Below are positions 15,732-26,758 of a stretch of DNA of 64,000 nucleotides, piece by piece. Position numbers and translations under genes: made by a program. This stretch comes from Diploscapter coronatus (lineage: Eukaryota; Nematoda; Chromadorea; Rhabditida; Rhabditidae): positions 27,365,201-27,429,200 of the forward strand of contig OZ038422.1 in assembly GCA_964036155.1 (NCBI GenBank), given 5' to 3'. The notes under the pieces were generated by a model. It saw only the letters and a program-made list of their open reading frames with translations, did not search any database and was not told the DNA's origin. The first letter of the stretch is position 1. The number at the start of each line of letters is the position of its first letter.

Positions 15732-16794
15732 GTTAGTTTGAACTAGGGTCTATTTTTGGGAAATGCAAAGTTTTAGTTGAGCAATGTTTCCCCAAATTGA
15801 GAATTCTCAATGAATAGACTCGACCCTTTCATTTGTACTTTTTTGTAAAAACCTAATAATTCTCATATACAGTAGTGCTCAAAAGTTTTTCACCATCATC
15901 CATATCTTGATGAGGTGATGATTTGCCCATTTGTGGTGCATCAATCCGGGTGAAATTTTGTGTACATATTTGGGTGGATATATTATTAATATCTGCCGAT
16001 TTGATAGTTTTTATGGATGCTCTATTGTTTACAAGATTGTCCACCACGAATTAGGTACGGAGTGAAGCATTCAGATGAAAATTGGCACACAGGTTGGTCA
16101 GGATATTGGCTATTTGTGTGACAAGGGGATTTCGATTCAGACACTTTTGGGGGAAATCGAGACGCTTTTCCGAAAAGTACTCAAGTGGCGCAAAACTGTT
16201 GAGCACTACTGTGTGTATCGTACCCTCCTCAGATTTGAAGCATCGAAATATTGTCTCATGTCTAATTTTTTCTAAGCTACCCGACAAAATCTGTTCATGC
16301 TTACTCATTTTCTATGTCTTTTCATTCACTGATTTTATTTATGTTTTTAACTACGTTTCTCCTCACAAAGCTTTGATTCGATATGATTTGACTAGATTTT
16401 TCTCGCATCATTATTACATTTTTATTGTAAATAATGGCCAAGGATTGATTCCTCTCTCATCACTCTGGAAAATTTCTTATTTTATGTCTTCGTGCTTATG
16501 AACAAAGTTTTTTTTTTTTTTTTTTTTTTTTAATTTTTATTATTTATTGATGATTGAAAGTGAACTTTGATCGTTTTCTGAAAATTGATTTTAAAATGAA
16601 ATAATATAATAAATCGTTTGGATTTCGAATGTAGTTTGTATTTAGAGGTATGTAAGACGTAGAACTTTAGAGATCGTATAAGATTTGCGATAATGAATAT
16701 GGCTTATGAATGTTGACACGTATTTTATAAAGCGTAAAGCTCGAGAATATTAATCTATAGCCTAATAACCGTAAATGGAAAGAAGAAAATATTG
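15732..16794. other. Convergent spacer, ebax-1 / dop-1
   Basis: Holds both 3' UTRs, a Tc1-like miniature element (15870-16211) and a 24 bp T run at 16508-16531. No coding signal seen. Confidence 0.5.
15870..16211. mobile_element. Tc1/mariner-like miniature element
   Basis: The left end CAGTAGTGCTCAAAAGTTTT (15870-15889) is inverted at the right end as AAAACTGTTGAGCACTACTG (16192-16211), matching at all but one or two positions. The left flank is TA; the right flank is TG, read as a mutated TA. CAGT termini at TA are typical of Tc1/mariner elements. The 342 bp interior has no transposase. Confidence 0.8.
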
Positions 16795-18775
16795 CTATGT
16801 TCTTTCGTAGAGAAGTGCATCTCGATTCGATGTGGTTGGCTCCCAGATTTGAGTGACGGAAATGAGCTGCGTAAAGACCAGTGACAGCGGGGTCTGGAAT
16901 GCGGTTTTGACTCTTCGCTTTCTTCTGCAGGTGAGGATTTGCTTGAATGCTCGACGGAAGTCTCTGGAGAATCTCGAGTAGATCAGCGGGTTGAGCATCG
17001 AATTCATGTGACCGGCCCAGGTAAAAAATGTGAAAATTACTTCTTGGTGAGTGAACCTCTGAATCATATTATTATCAGCGACGAAAATCAATCATAACTC
17101 TTACCATATTACTGAACGCAGTCAATGGAGAAAAGACGAAAAATGGCGTCCAACACAGAATAAACGCTCCCACGACAATTGACAGGGTCCTTGCCGCTCG
17201 CTGCTCGTGGACATATTTCATCATCTGTCTGGACTTCTCCCGGACATTATTCAACTTTTTTCTCGTCGAAGGTGGACTTCTTGATTGAGTTGAAGGAGGA
17301 GCAAGTCTTCGTCCACCAGAAGGGGTCAAAAGCGCCGCTTCTTCAGTCTGAAAGTTATCATATATCATCATCGTTCTAGCAACATTATTTGCAGGATTGT
17401 GAAATGATGATACTTGGCAGATTTTGATATCTTTTCGGCTTACCGATGAAACAGTGAGTCTCGAGCCGGTAGTTCTGAACGAGTCAGTCAAATCAGCCCC
17501 TCCAGCTTCAGTCTCTTCAATCGCGGTGCCTCCATTCGGCGTGCCTATGAAGCAGTGTCCGTTGGTCTCTTCGCAGGGCGTTGGAGTGGCTAGTCTCGTT
17601 GTCGCTGCTGTCACTGCGCCGTTTGCATTCAAGGATCGGCAGGAAACCTAGAACTTGCCATTTTTTCTTTATCAAAAATCCAAATATCAAAGTATACCTG
17701 TTTTAAAAGTAATCTTGTGGTCTCATTCCCAGCTCCATTCCGTCTACTGGACCTCATACTACCACCCATCTTAGGCGTCCGGGAATTCGTACTCCTTCCG
17801 AAGTGAATTCTAAGAGTGGGCTCCGAAGAACCACAGTCGCTAGAAGGACCCATCGACTCAAACTCGCCGCCCTTCTTCTTCTTACCGCTTTGTTTCATCT
17901 AAGTTCAAATTTTTATCTCGCATTTTGTCTAAGCTTACTTTCTTAACGCCCTTCCTAAGTCCCTGAGAATGCCGCGTCGCAATGATGAACACCTTTCCGT
18001 AGGCAAATAAAATCAGAATCAGTGGAATGTAGAACGACACTAATGATGAAAACGCAATGTACATTGCGCTATCGGTGAAGAGACACTGATTCTGAAGTGT
18101 TCGAATTAAATAAATTTTGATTTAAATAGATCTACTTCATCGATATACAGATGAGGAGAACTTGTTCTCCACCAGATTATTCCCGGAAATGATAGGAAGG
18201 CTGATAATACCCAGACTAATATGATAGCCATTAGAATTCTCCTCTTAGAAACCTTATCCCGATACCCAATTGGGTCTTGACCCGCCATGTATCTTAAAAA
18301 TGGAATTTTAAACAAGGACTATAAATTTAAAATTACCGATCCAGACTTATAACGCATAGATTCCATATCGAGGCCGTAGAAGCCAGAATATCTAATGCGT
18401 GGAATAAATCACATAGGGGTAGGCCTAAAAATAAAGCTTCAAAGATTTGTTAGAGGTTTTAGAACAAACCCAGTAGCCAAACGTGATTCGTCATTTCGAA
18501 TAGAGAATTCAGTGGCATGACGACTAAGCCGACTATTAAATCGGCAATAGCCAAAGATATGATCAGATACCTTCAATTTGAAAGTTCTATATTAATTTAG
18601 CTAAAGTAAAATTACCCAGTAGGATTTCTGAGGTATCGCTTCGTGCAGACCGCTATAACGACAAGACAATTTCCAGCGACTGTCAAGAGACAAATTGAAA
18701 TTAGAACTATAGCCAATAGAGGATTTCTCCATTGAATTGGTTGAGATGGATCCTCGGCTGGGTCTATCAGGGCTT
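16795..18775 (-). CDS. dop-1: Dopamine receptor, DOP-1-like (N-terminal exon not found)
   Basis: Rhodopsin-family biogenic-amine receptor of neurons and muscle. Nine exons: 18616-18775, 18470-18570, 18337-18424, 18136-18292, 17939-18091, 17698-17898, 17444-17647, 17105-17347, 16795-17058, together 522 codons plus stop; the first begins in phase 2, so at least one upstream exon is missing. TM1 [12 protein letters not shown]2 [19 protein letters not shown]3 with the amine-contacting Asp in [15 protein letters not shown] and the DRY motif; TM4 then [11 protein letters not shown]5 [11 protein letters not shown], with serines placed as catechol contacts; a long intracellular loop 3 (roughly 210 residues); TM6 [12 protein letters not shown]7 NPLIY. 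My recollection of C. elegans DOP-1 matches closely, including RIHFGRS in loop 3 and [15 protein letters not shown] at the tail. The TM4 exon uses an unusual AAG acceptor. Confidence 0.85.
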
Positions 18776-18780
18776 CTGAA

Positions 18781-18784
<4 letters not shown>

Positions 18785-18812
<28 letters not shown>
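18785..18812. repeat. 28 bp T run before the dop-1 TM1 exon
   Basis: An uninterrupted T homopolymer (A on the coding strand) sits just upstream of the polypyrimidine/acceptor of the first recognised dop-1 exon. Confidence 0.9.
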
Positions 18813-18818
<6 letters not shown>

Positions 18819-19692
18819 AAAATTGCATATTTTATCAGGCAACCTAGAAGATTTAGCTTTGTAACATAGAAAATAATATGAGAATTATCTCCACCTCATT
18901 CCCTTATCCTAGTCTAGCCTATACTATTTTACATGCTACGATACCATGATGCTCTGATATTTTCTAATTTCCATAAAATATCAAATCTCCTTATTCGATG
19001 TCACTTTTCCCAGATTCACTCTTAGTTTGTTGCATGGTAAGGATTTCACAGATTTAGTCACAAGTTTCACATTTCACTTCCAGGAGTTGCTCCTAGCGAT
19101 GAAGTGAGAATTTGTGTGAATGTTTGGAATCACTAATCGCAGCGACCAAATAAGGCAAAACGCGCGAAAATCCTATGAACACAGACAAATTCCCAACAGA
19201 CAAGTTCTCATTTCACATTTTTCACGCCACACGGATTTTCTGTGAAATTACACTTTATCAATAATTCCGAACGGAAAGGAATAACAAAATGTGAAGAATG
19301 AAATTGAGGTCTAAGAATATCTCTCATCTCACCATGAAATTTGAAAATCCGATTACAGAATTGTTAACTATTTTCCTAAAAACTAGGGAAGAATAAAGTT
19401 CAAAATATGTTCTAGGAACTTTTAAGAATAACTTTTGATCTTCAACTTTTAATTTGCAGTGAAATTCTCGAAATTAGTCGCGCGACTTGTGATTTTTGAA
19501 AAGCCACTTATTCTGTATGTGGATTGGCCAATTTTTGCCGAAAATGCCTCGAAATGTTGGAGTACTTTCGGCCGAATGGCAGAATGAGGCTAATTTAGTT
19601 GTTTTCAGACTGCACACGCAGACTTAAAGTGGGAGATCTATTTCCTTATAAACACGGCTATAAATTTAACTGAGTGAACTCTAAGGAAATAG

Positions 19693-19842
19693 GTTAATAT
19701 ATAAATAGGCAATCTTACCATTGTCATTTTCATTAAGAAGTTCCATTTAGCGTCAAAATGCTGATGATATTGTTGATCCAGTTTATGAGCTGTGCGCAAC
19801 TTCTCCTCTTTCTTCACCAATTTTGCCTTGAAATGTCTCGTC
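19693..19842 (-). other. Possible unassigned coding exon
   Basis: On the minus strand a CTTTCAG acceptor precedes an open stretch of about 50 codons (charged and Gln/His-rich, ending NFLMKMTM) that stops at a GTAAGA donor. It does not look like a receptor N-terminus and I see no partner exons, so a real gene is not established. Confidence 0.2.
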
Positions 19843-20965
19843 CTTCTGAAAGTGTGAACGTCTCCTCAAATTGCAATTTTTGCAATGCAATTTGCGTGAA
19901 TTGGCTGACAATTGGTTAAGAAATCGACTGAAAGAAAAAGAAGGCGAAAGCTTAAATTTTGACTCAAAATATCTCGAATTACTCAGAATTTAAACAAAGT
20001 AGTCTAAAGATTACTTTTAAAACGATTTTTGTTCGAATTAATATAGCAGGTCGAAAAATATTGAAGTGGCCACCAACATATTTCGGCAGTAATAAAACGG
20101 ACTCGAGACGCTGAAAGCACAAAGTTAAAACTTCAAAAACGACGAGAAACAATTATTTCGGCTAATTACGAACGAGTACTGAGACGAGGAGCGGATAATT
20201 GAATTTTGATGGTTCGATTAAAACTCAAAAATATAATTTTAGAAACTATTGTCATTTTCGCGAAGATTTAAAATAAGCGAGAACAGGGGATGAATATGGT
20301 TGCGAAAGGACAAAAGAATGCATTGGAAAAGTTGCCGGTGGGAGCTTTCAGGGGATATAGTGAAAGGAAAAAGAAGTAGACGAATATATGGAGAAAGAAG
20401 AAGTGGGGGAGTTTAGAGCAGAGAATATGAAATGCGTTTGGCTGAATTGGTTATCAGATCATTAAGGTTATTGCATCATCGTGTTATAATATTGAGTGCC
20501 TCAATAAATTGATAATGGCTGCTAAAGGTAACACCTTGAAATGTTGGAGTTAAAGAATATGCTAATTTCTAAGCCCCATTAAAGCCATATATTAAGACGA
20601 ATGAATTGGTTGTGTTTCGTCGTTTTTAAGCCCCAAGATTTCACGACTGCGCGCATTTCTGTCTTTCCCATTCCCTTAGGATTTGCAGCCTTTTTCCCCT
20701 TATTCTCTAGCTGTCTACAGCACAGCAAATTTTTCGAAGGTAAGCCCCGTTTCCTCACAAATAAGGAACCAAATCAAAAAGAGCAAAGAAAACGCGCAAA
20801 TCTGATATAATCCACAAACGATCCCTCGAAGATATCATTCTACGGTAGTTCAAAGGTAACGGATCTTCGCTATCTCTTTCATTTCAGCATCTCTGATCTC
20901 TCCTATTATTTCCTTCGTTCCCCTCACATGATACCTCGATCCCCCTCTCCCGTTTGCACTCATAG

Positions 20966-21050
20966 CTTAGTGGTTAAGTCAACCAGACCACGACCGGAGC
21001 CCTACCTGATCAGGCAAAAACTGCGAACACCCGACGGACGGATCGGAACG
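20966..21050 (+). repeat. tRNA-like / SINE-like relic
   Basis: TAGCTTAGTGGTTAAGTC resembles a tRNA A-box and is followed by a D-arm/anticodon-like stretch (CAGACCACGACCGGAG), but no intact B-box (GGTTCGANNCC) or acceptor pairing follows. I read it as a decayed tRNA-derived sequence, not a tRNA gene. Confidence 0.25.
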
Positions 21051-23915
21051 CATACGAATTGCGGCGAATAAATAAATCGACGAAATCATTAATATTGATA
21101 GACATTCGCTTTTGAATTGTTTTTTTTATAGAAATTTCATTTTTTTAAAGAATATCGGCTGGATATTCGCTATTCTGAAGCCAATCTTTATAAAGTGCAT
21201 GATAAAAATAAGTCTTCGGCGGAAAGAGACAAGGAGCGAAAAATAAAAAAAATAGAAATGCCGGCGGACCGGGAAGAATTGGGAATTCCATTATAAAGGA
21301 ATGAACAGAATAATTGATAACGTGTCGAAAGTTTCGAAGAATTTTTGATTTGAATTATCGGATAGGGTCATGAAGATGTAAAGCCGGCTGGGGTATGGAA
21401 TTTGGGATCTCGAGATCAGGAAGAGTGGCTGAGTGGTTTTGTGCGGATAGCTAATGGAAAACGAAAGGGATTTTTAGAATCGGCACAAATGAAGAAAAGG
21501 CAATGACTTTGTCTTTGGCGCGGATGAATGGAACCATTCAAATGGAAACTAACTCTGCTCGGCGCTGACGAAAATACGCAAAGATCTGGAGAAAAATCTG
21601 CATTGATTCAATACGATTGTATCATAGAATATCGATACATTTCGAAGATCAGCTTTTAATGATAAATATTGATAGGAGTAATAGTCAAATTCAGCAGAAA
21701 AGGTTTTTAGTCATTACCGATACGATCTAATTTTTCGAAATTGGATTTAAAATATCCATCCCCTCCTTTTAACGACTCTTTATTTATCCGTACGAACCTT
21801 CAGCCTTCAGACCTAGCTCGTTCCCCCGAGAGCTATCTCTTTTTCTCTAATAAATATGTCCTAATTGGCGAACGGCCCTTAAAACACTCTCCCTCGTAAG
21901 CAAAACAAGACGAGGAATCCGAGTGAAGAAGTTCCACACTGAAATACCGAGTTCATTGCAACAGAGCGGACCAATTTAGCCATAGAAGAATAGCTAATTA
22001 GCTTGGTTTCCCAAAATGAATAGGTTTCTGAATGGACCCTTTTCTAGGGGGCGTGAGATTGCTGTGGAGAATCTGATATAGTGCTCTAAGGCCTTTGAAA
22101 CTCTTTCAGATAGATAGAAAGCTTAAAAATTAGGAAATGAAATCAGCCTAAAAGGGCAAAATAAGTGAATCGAAGACGATAAAGCGAGGCGAATTTAGGA
22201 GATTTGATATATCGCTAAAGAAGAAAAAACATAGCTGCACAATCACAAATTTAGCGAAAAATGCTGCGAAATCGCCGCGTGAGTTGGAATTGGGTTATAA
22301 AGACATAAAGACGCTGATGGAACTTGGATGAAATTGGACCCATCTGGTTGCGAAAGTAAAGAATAGATCCCAAAAAATAAATATCCCGTAAAAGTCTTAG
22401 AAACATGATTTCTGAAAGTTTCAGAGCTCAAAAGTTTCTCGGCAACAAGCCTCCATCATTTTAGGGAAACATTTGTGCATAATAAAAATCGAAGCTGGCG
22501 GTGGATTTGTAAAAGTTTAAAGACCTCATGCATAATGAACCGAGATGTGCGATGCAAAATTAGTGGGAAGATTTACGGACAAATAAAGGCTCCACCCACT
22601 TTTCGTTCCCAAATGGGGAAGATAATTCAATTCTGACGCTATTTTCATCGTCTTCAAACGAATGGACAATCAAGATTTTAGGGGTGCGTAAAATGCCGCG
22701 AGATTTGATGGCTAAATGATAAGGATGCATAAATCAAAGCCGAACAAAATTGAGCAGCTGTTAGGAAGTCGAGAAGGAATCGAAGATTGGCAATAGCAAA
22801 ACATGAAAAACAATGACAGAGATAAATGACAATTACACGATGACAAGCAATTGCACCTGACATTTTGACAAACACACAAATTCTCACGTAAAAAGGCGAA
22901 TAATACGACTTTGGTCTGTAATTTTCAATCCAACCACCCACCGCACAACTTTCTTCATAAATTTTAAAGCCGACCTCATTTCTTCTGCTTCTCTAGCTAA
23001 TGCTCTATCAGGTAGTTGCCTTGCTTTTCGCTGTTCAACGAATTTTTCAGAAGCATTTATTATTGGTTACCTCAATAGGACATAAGTTTATATATCTGGG
23101 CAAAAATAGCTGATTTACGCAGGAATTTTTGAGGATGCATTGAATTGTTTTAGGTGTGCTGAATTTTCACACAATTTTGAAGGGAATTCATTTGGACGCG
23201 AGAGTTTGCAGGGAATATTGAATTACGAGGACATTCTTTAAAGTTTGAATGGACGATTTCTTGAAACATTTTTGTTTAACTCAATTTTATGCGTTAATGA
23301 AGTAATTGGATAATTTGTGTTGTTTTTATGTGAATGAAAAATCAACTTTTTGCATTGCGAATAAAGAAATAAAGACTTGACTAATCTCGAAGAATCGCAA
23401 TTTTCAAAGAAGAAATAATTTCTTTGTTGGGATTTGAATATTCTTTATCCGGAAGATACGAGCTGAGCTAGTAAATTCAGTTATGTTCAGTGAATCTTCT
23501 CTCCCAAAACGCTGTCGGAAATTCCGAACACTGCATTTGCAAATCGAAAGACGGGCCTTCATCGCATTGATGTAATGCTGCCATTTTCATGGAAAAATGA
23601 AGAGGGAAGGAGTAATTTTTGACGCACATTTTCACTTAGAACAATATATTTATTCAGGCCTCTTGTATCTCACACCCATTTTTCCTTTTCCCCTACCTTC
23701 CTCCCTACTTTCTCCTCGAAAAGTGAGTGTGGAATATGAAAGGTCGTTTATTCATTTGTAGCAAAATAAAATAGTAATCAAATGTTTAGGTAGTTTCAAT
23801 AATTTCAGGTAAACTTTCGTCCCTTATCAGATTGTTACACTGTCGTTCTAATTTGAAGACTCGACGCTTCATGTTATTAGATGATTCCTGAATTATTTAA
23901 ACTTAAAGCAAATCT

Positions 23916-26758
23916 TCAAGATAAAAAAAATACAATGAATTTTTTGTATTGAGCATCAATATCTGCTTGAATTCTATCGATTTGGAATTTTGTCCTGAGC
24001 ATTCGTTCTTCGAATGATGTCTCTTCCACAGATGTATATCTTCGAGAATCGATCGGTATTTCACCCAGGTCCTTCTGAATTTCACGAGCTAAAAATAATC
24101 TAATTATATTAAGTTTCACAAAAATACAATCTAAACCTTTCTTTCTTAACCTTTCCCGCTCATATGGATAGTCCCTCAGCACTTTGAAGAAGTTATCTCG
24201 GTGCAGAACATAGACCTGAATAAATAAACATATCAAAGTTCGCGATAATTGCCCCTAATCCCATGCTATTTTCCAAAAAGATAGAAACTAGTGGATCCAA
24301 CAAAATCGAAAATTTAGGATCCCCAAATGAGCACCTTCTTGAAATCGAAAAATCGATTGTACACATTTGTATCCAACTATTCTGGCCTGATTTTTGGTAC
24401 GGAAGCTTTTCATTGGATTTATCGTCGATCCCAGTATGGGATATTGGCCGACCCACTTTGAGCATGACTTGCTTCCTATTTTTGGGTCCTTGTACTACGA
24501 CTTTTTGTTGCATGTCGCGATTTTGCAGAAAGACGGAGCTTGCGCTCTCTAACTATACTCCTGCAGAACCTCAGAATATCCAACCGAAACGATGGTGTAA
24601 TTTCTTCGATTTTCGAGTGAATTGTCGCTGAACCAGAACAATCCATCAGCACCAATCAAATCGCCTTCCTTGCAGATTTTCGGCTTTTTCTCGTCAAGAT
24701 CAGAATAAACGACTTTCACTGAGCCTCTGCTGACCAGAAATATTTCCTAAATTTTAAATTCAAACTGAATTCACAATTTATATGCCTTCTTCAATTCTCC
24801 TTCAGATGCGACGATATAATCTGGGCCGAAATCGTTCACCTCGAAGTACGAAACTAGGTCGTTTAGCACTGGAGTTTCAGAGGACTAAATTAGAATATCC
24901 TTGTGGAAACTGAATTTTAGAATTTACTTGGAATAGTGGATGATTCGCTAGGATCTTCCAATTGACTTGTTTACAGACTTTCAGGTATAGTGTCTGAGGC
25001 AAGGCTGATTTTACCAAAGTTTCTTTAAATTCCAATCGAGATATTTCGAACTCGCAATATTCCATCACGATTTTGCTAATCAGGTGATTTTCAAGGTCTC
25101 TAAAATCAGCTAAAAATTGAACTTCCTAAAATTCAAACTAAAATACCGATATTTGACGTATTGCTTCAAACCATCCAGAACCATCTGCCACTCTTGCTTT
25201 TCTCGATTCGCATTTTCTACGAGATCGGCAATACTTCCCATAATTCCGGCAAACAATATCAACCCAAATATGGTATCAACAATTTCAAGCAGATTTTGAA
25301 TGGTCAAATTTGGAGATGGCTAAAGTCGTCATAAATAAAGGGAAATTCATTTAAAAATACTTGCTCGCCCAAAGTTGTCATTGTCATTGAGGACCAGTAC
25401 ATGGAAAGCATGTACTTCTTTATGAAATCAGAGAATTCCATAATGGCAGTTCTAAGGATTTTAATTTAGTTATTATATTGACTCAAATAAATCCTACTTA
25501 TTAATCCAGTAATCGAGAAGAACATAGATATTTCCTTCTCTTTCCTCATCGTAATAAGTTTCATTCATCATTTCGTAATACTGATGAAATATAATGATGA
25601 TGCAAAAATATTGACAACTGAATAAATGATTGTTACTTTGGGATCCTTAGCATAATAAACATCAGTGATTTTCTCAGGCATGTAAGGCCACGGCCAAAGA
25701 TCGTCGTCGTCAAATGTTACGTTTGCATCTGAAACATCATCATTTCTCAGTTTAAATGAATTTCTCATGCCTGGCCATTTACTAGTGTCGCTGTGAAGAG
25801 ATATAATGTAAAAGATACAGGCGTTCCAGTGAAATATCAATCCGCAAATTAGAATTATTCGGCATAGAGCGATCACAAGCTGAAGCTTAAGTTTATTCAA
25901 GTACTGTTCAATGAAAATCATACCTGCTTCAAACGCCCATAGGAACTTTCATACAATTCGTATAAGCGGTAGCATTTTACAATGCGGTTTATTCTGAATT
26001 TTTAACCTTATGCAAACTTCCATTATTATTTTACCTGCATAGAGGGAAATTATTATCGACAAGCAGAATTAAATCTGTAGGGCATATTGAAATCAAATCC
26101 ATGGCGAAGCCCGAGCTAAACTCGACCTTCATCTTGAAAATAATAGATTTTATTACCTGTAAACATAGTTTATTCTTGTATCATGAAAGTCTGTTACTAA
26201 GCATCCAGATTCATAGAAGTCTAAATTAGATAAAATTTTATTTGAAAATTCTGAAGATCAAACTTTTTTTGCACTGAACGAACATATCGATTAGATAGAT
26301 GATATCAGCAACTAAATTGTACGACAGCCACTTGCTGTCAGTGGAGATTCGGGTTTCTTCAAATGCCGGCAGAGATACGAAAATCAGATTGTACAGGCAA
26401 GCCGATGACACAATAATTGACCACTGCCAATACATAGTGCCTTTAGGATTAACAGAAGTGTCATATCTGAATCTTCCGTTGGAAAAAAGTGTTTTTGTTC
26501 AACACAAAATTTACTGCAGAGAATTTCTATTGGGCAAAAATTAGACTTCTGTTGAGCAGACTTGAAATTTTTTTTTTAATTTCAATATGAACTTACATAA
26601 ATGGCTCCGATTCTCGAACAGACTTCTCATACTGGTTCTCAATATCGAGTTCATTTGGCTCATGGTCTCTAATTCGATTCTAAATTTGCAAATCATGAAA
26701 TCAAAATAATTTAAATTACCCTAATTGAATTCCTTCTAGCTTGATTCGCCATTGACAT
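23916..26758 (-). CDS. Cyclic nucleotide-gated cation channel subunit
   Basis: Plasma-membrane channel subunit of the family that carries sensory transduction in nematode cilia (TAX-2/TAX-4/CNG). Fifteen exons: 26720-26758, 26597-26679, 26264-26466, 26198-26220, 26035-26156, 25924-25993, 25637-25879, 25498-25580, 25361-25451, 25147-25319, 24928-25099, 24786-24884, 24570-24746, 24137-24215, 23916-24088, giving 609 residues. S1 starts at MYWQWSIIVSSACLYN; S3 contains DLISICPTDLILL; S5 is FHWNACIFYIISLHSD; the pore is MYWSSMTMTTLGEQPSP; S6 is FGLILFAGIMGSIADLV. The C-linker and cyclic-nucleotide domain follow to VGYSEVYVLHRDNF. The domain has GAD where active family members have GE(I), and RRNYTI where they have RRTANI. 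Intron 12 has a GC donor. Which of the worm paralogues it matches I cannot say. Confidence 0.9.

Larger units (their letters stand above)
18813..23915. other. 5 kb gene-poor region upstream of dop-1
   Basis: AT-rich, stop-dense sequence that should contain the dop-1 promoter and its missing first exon(s), plus the channel gene's 3' UTR. I found no exon with the right phase (one leftover base) that reads as a receptor N-terminus. A possible orphan exon is at 19693-19842 and a tRNA-like relic near 20968. Confidence 0.5.

Noticed and set aside
16051..16308. Open frames on both strands around 16.1-16.3 kb
   Set aside because: They cover the right end of the Tc1-like miniature element and its flank, with no protein similarity.
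20966..21050. tRNA gene
   Set aside because: Only an A-box-like stretch is present; no B-box, no acceptor-stem pairing and no T-loop.
22678..22941. An 87-codon minus-strand frame in the dop-1 upstream region
   Set aside because: No suitable donor in the phase needed for dop-1 and no sensible protein composition.
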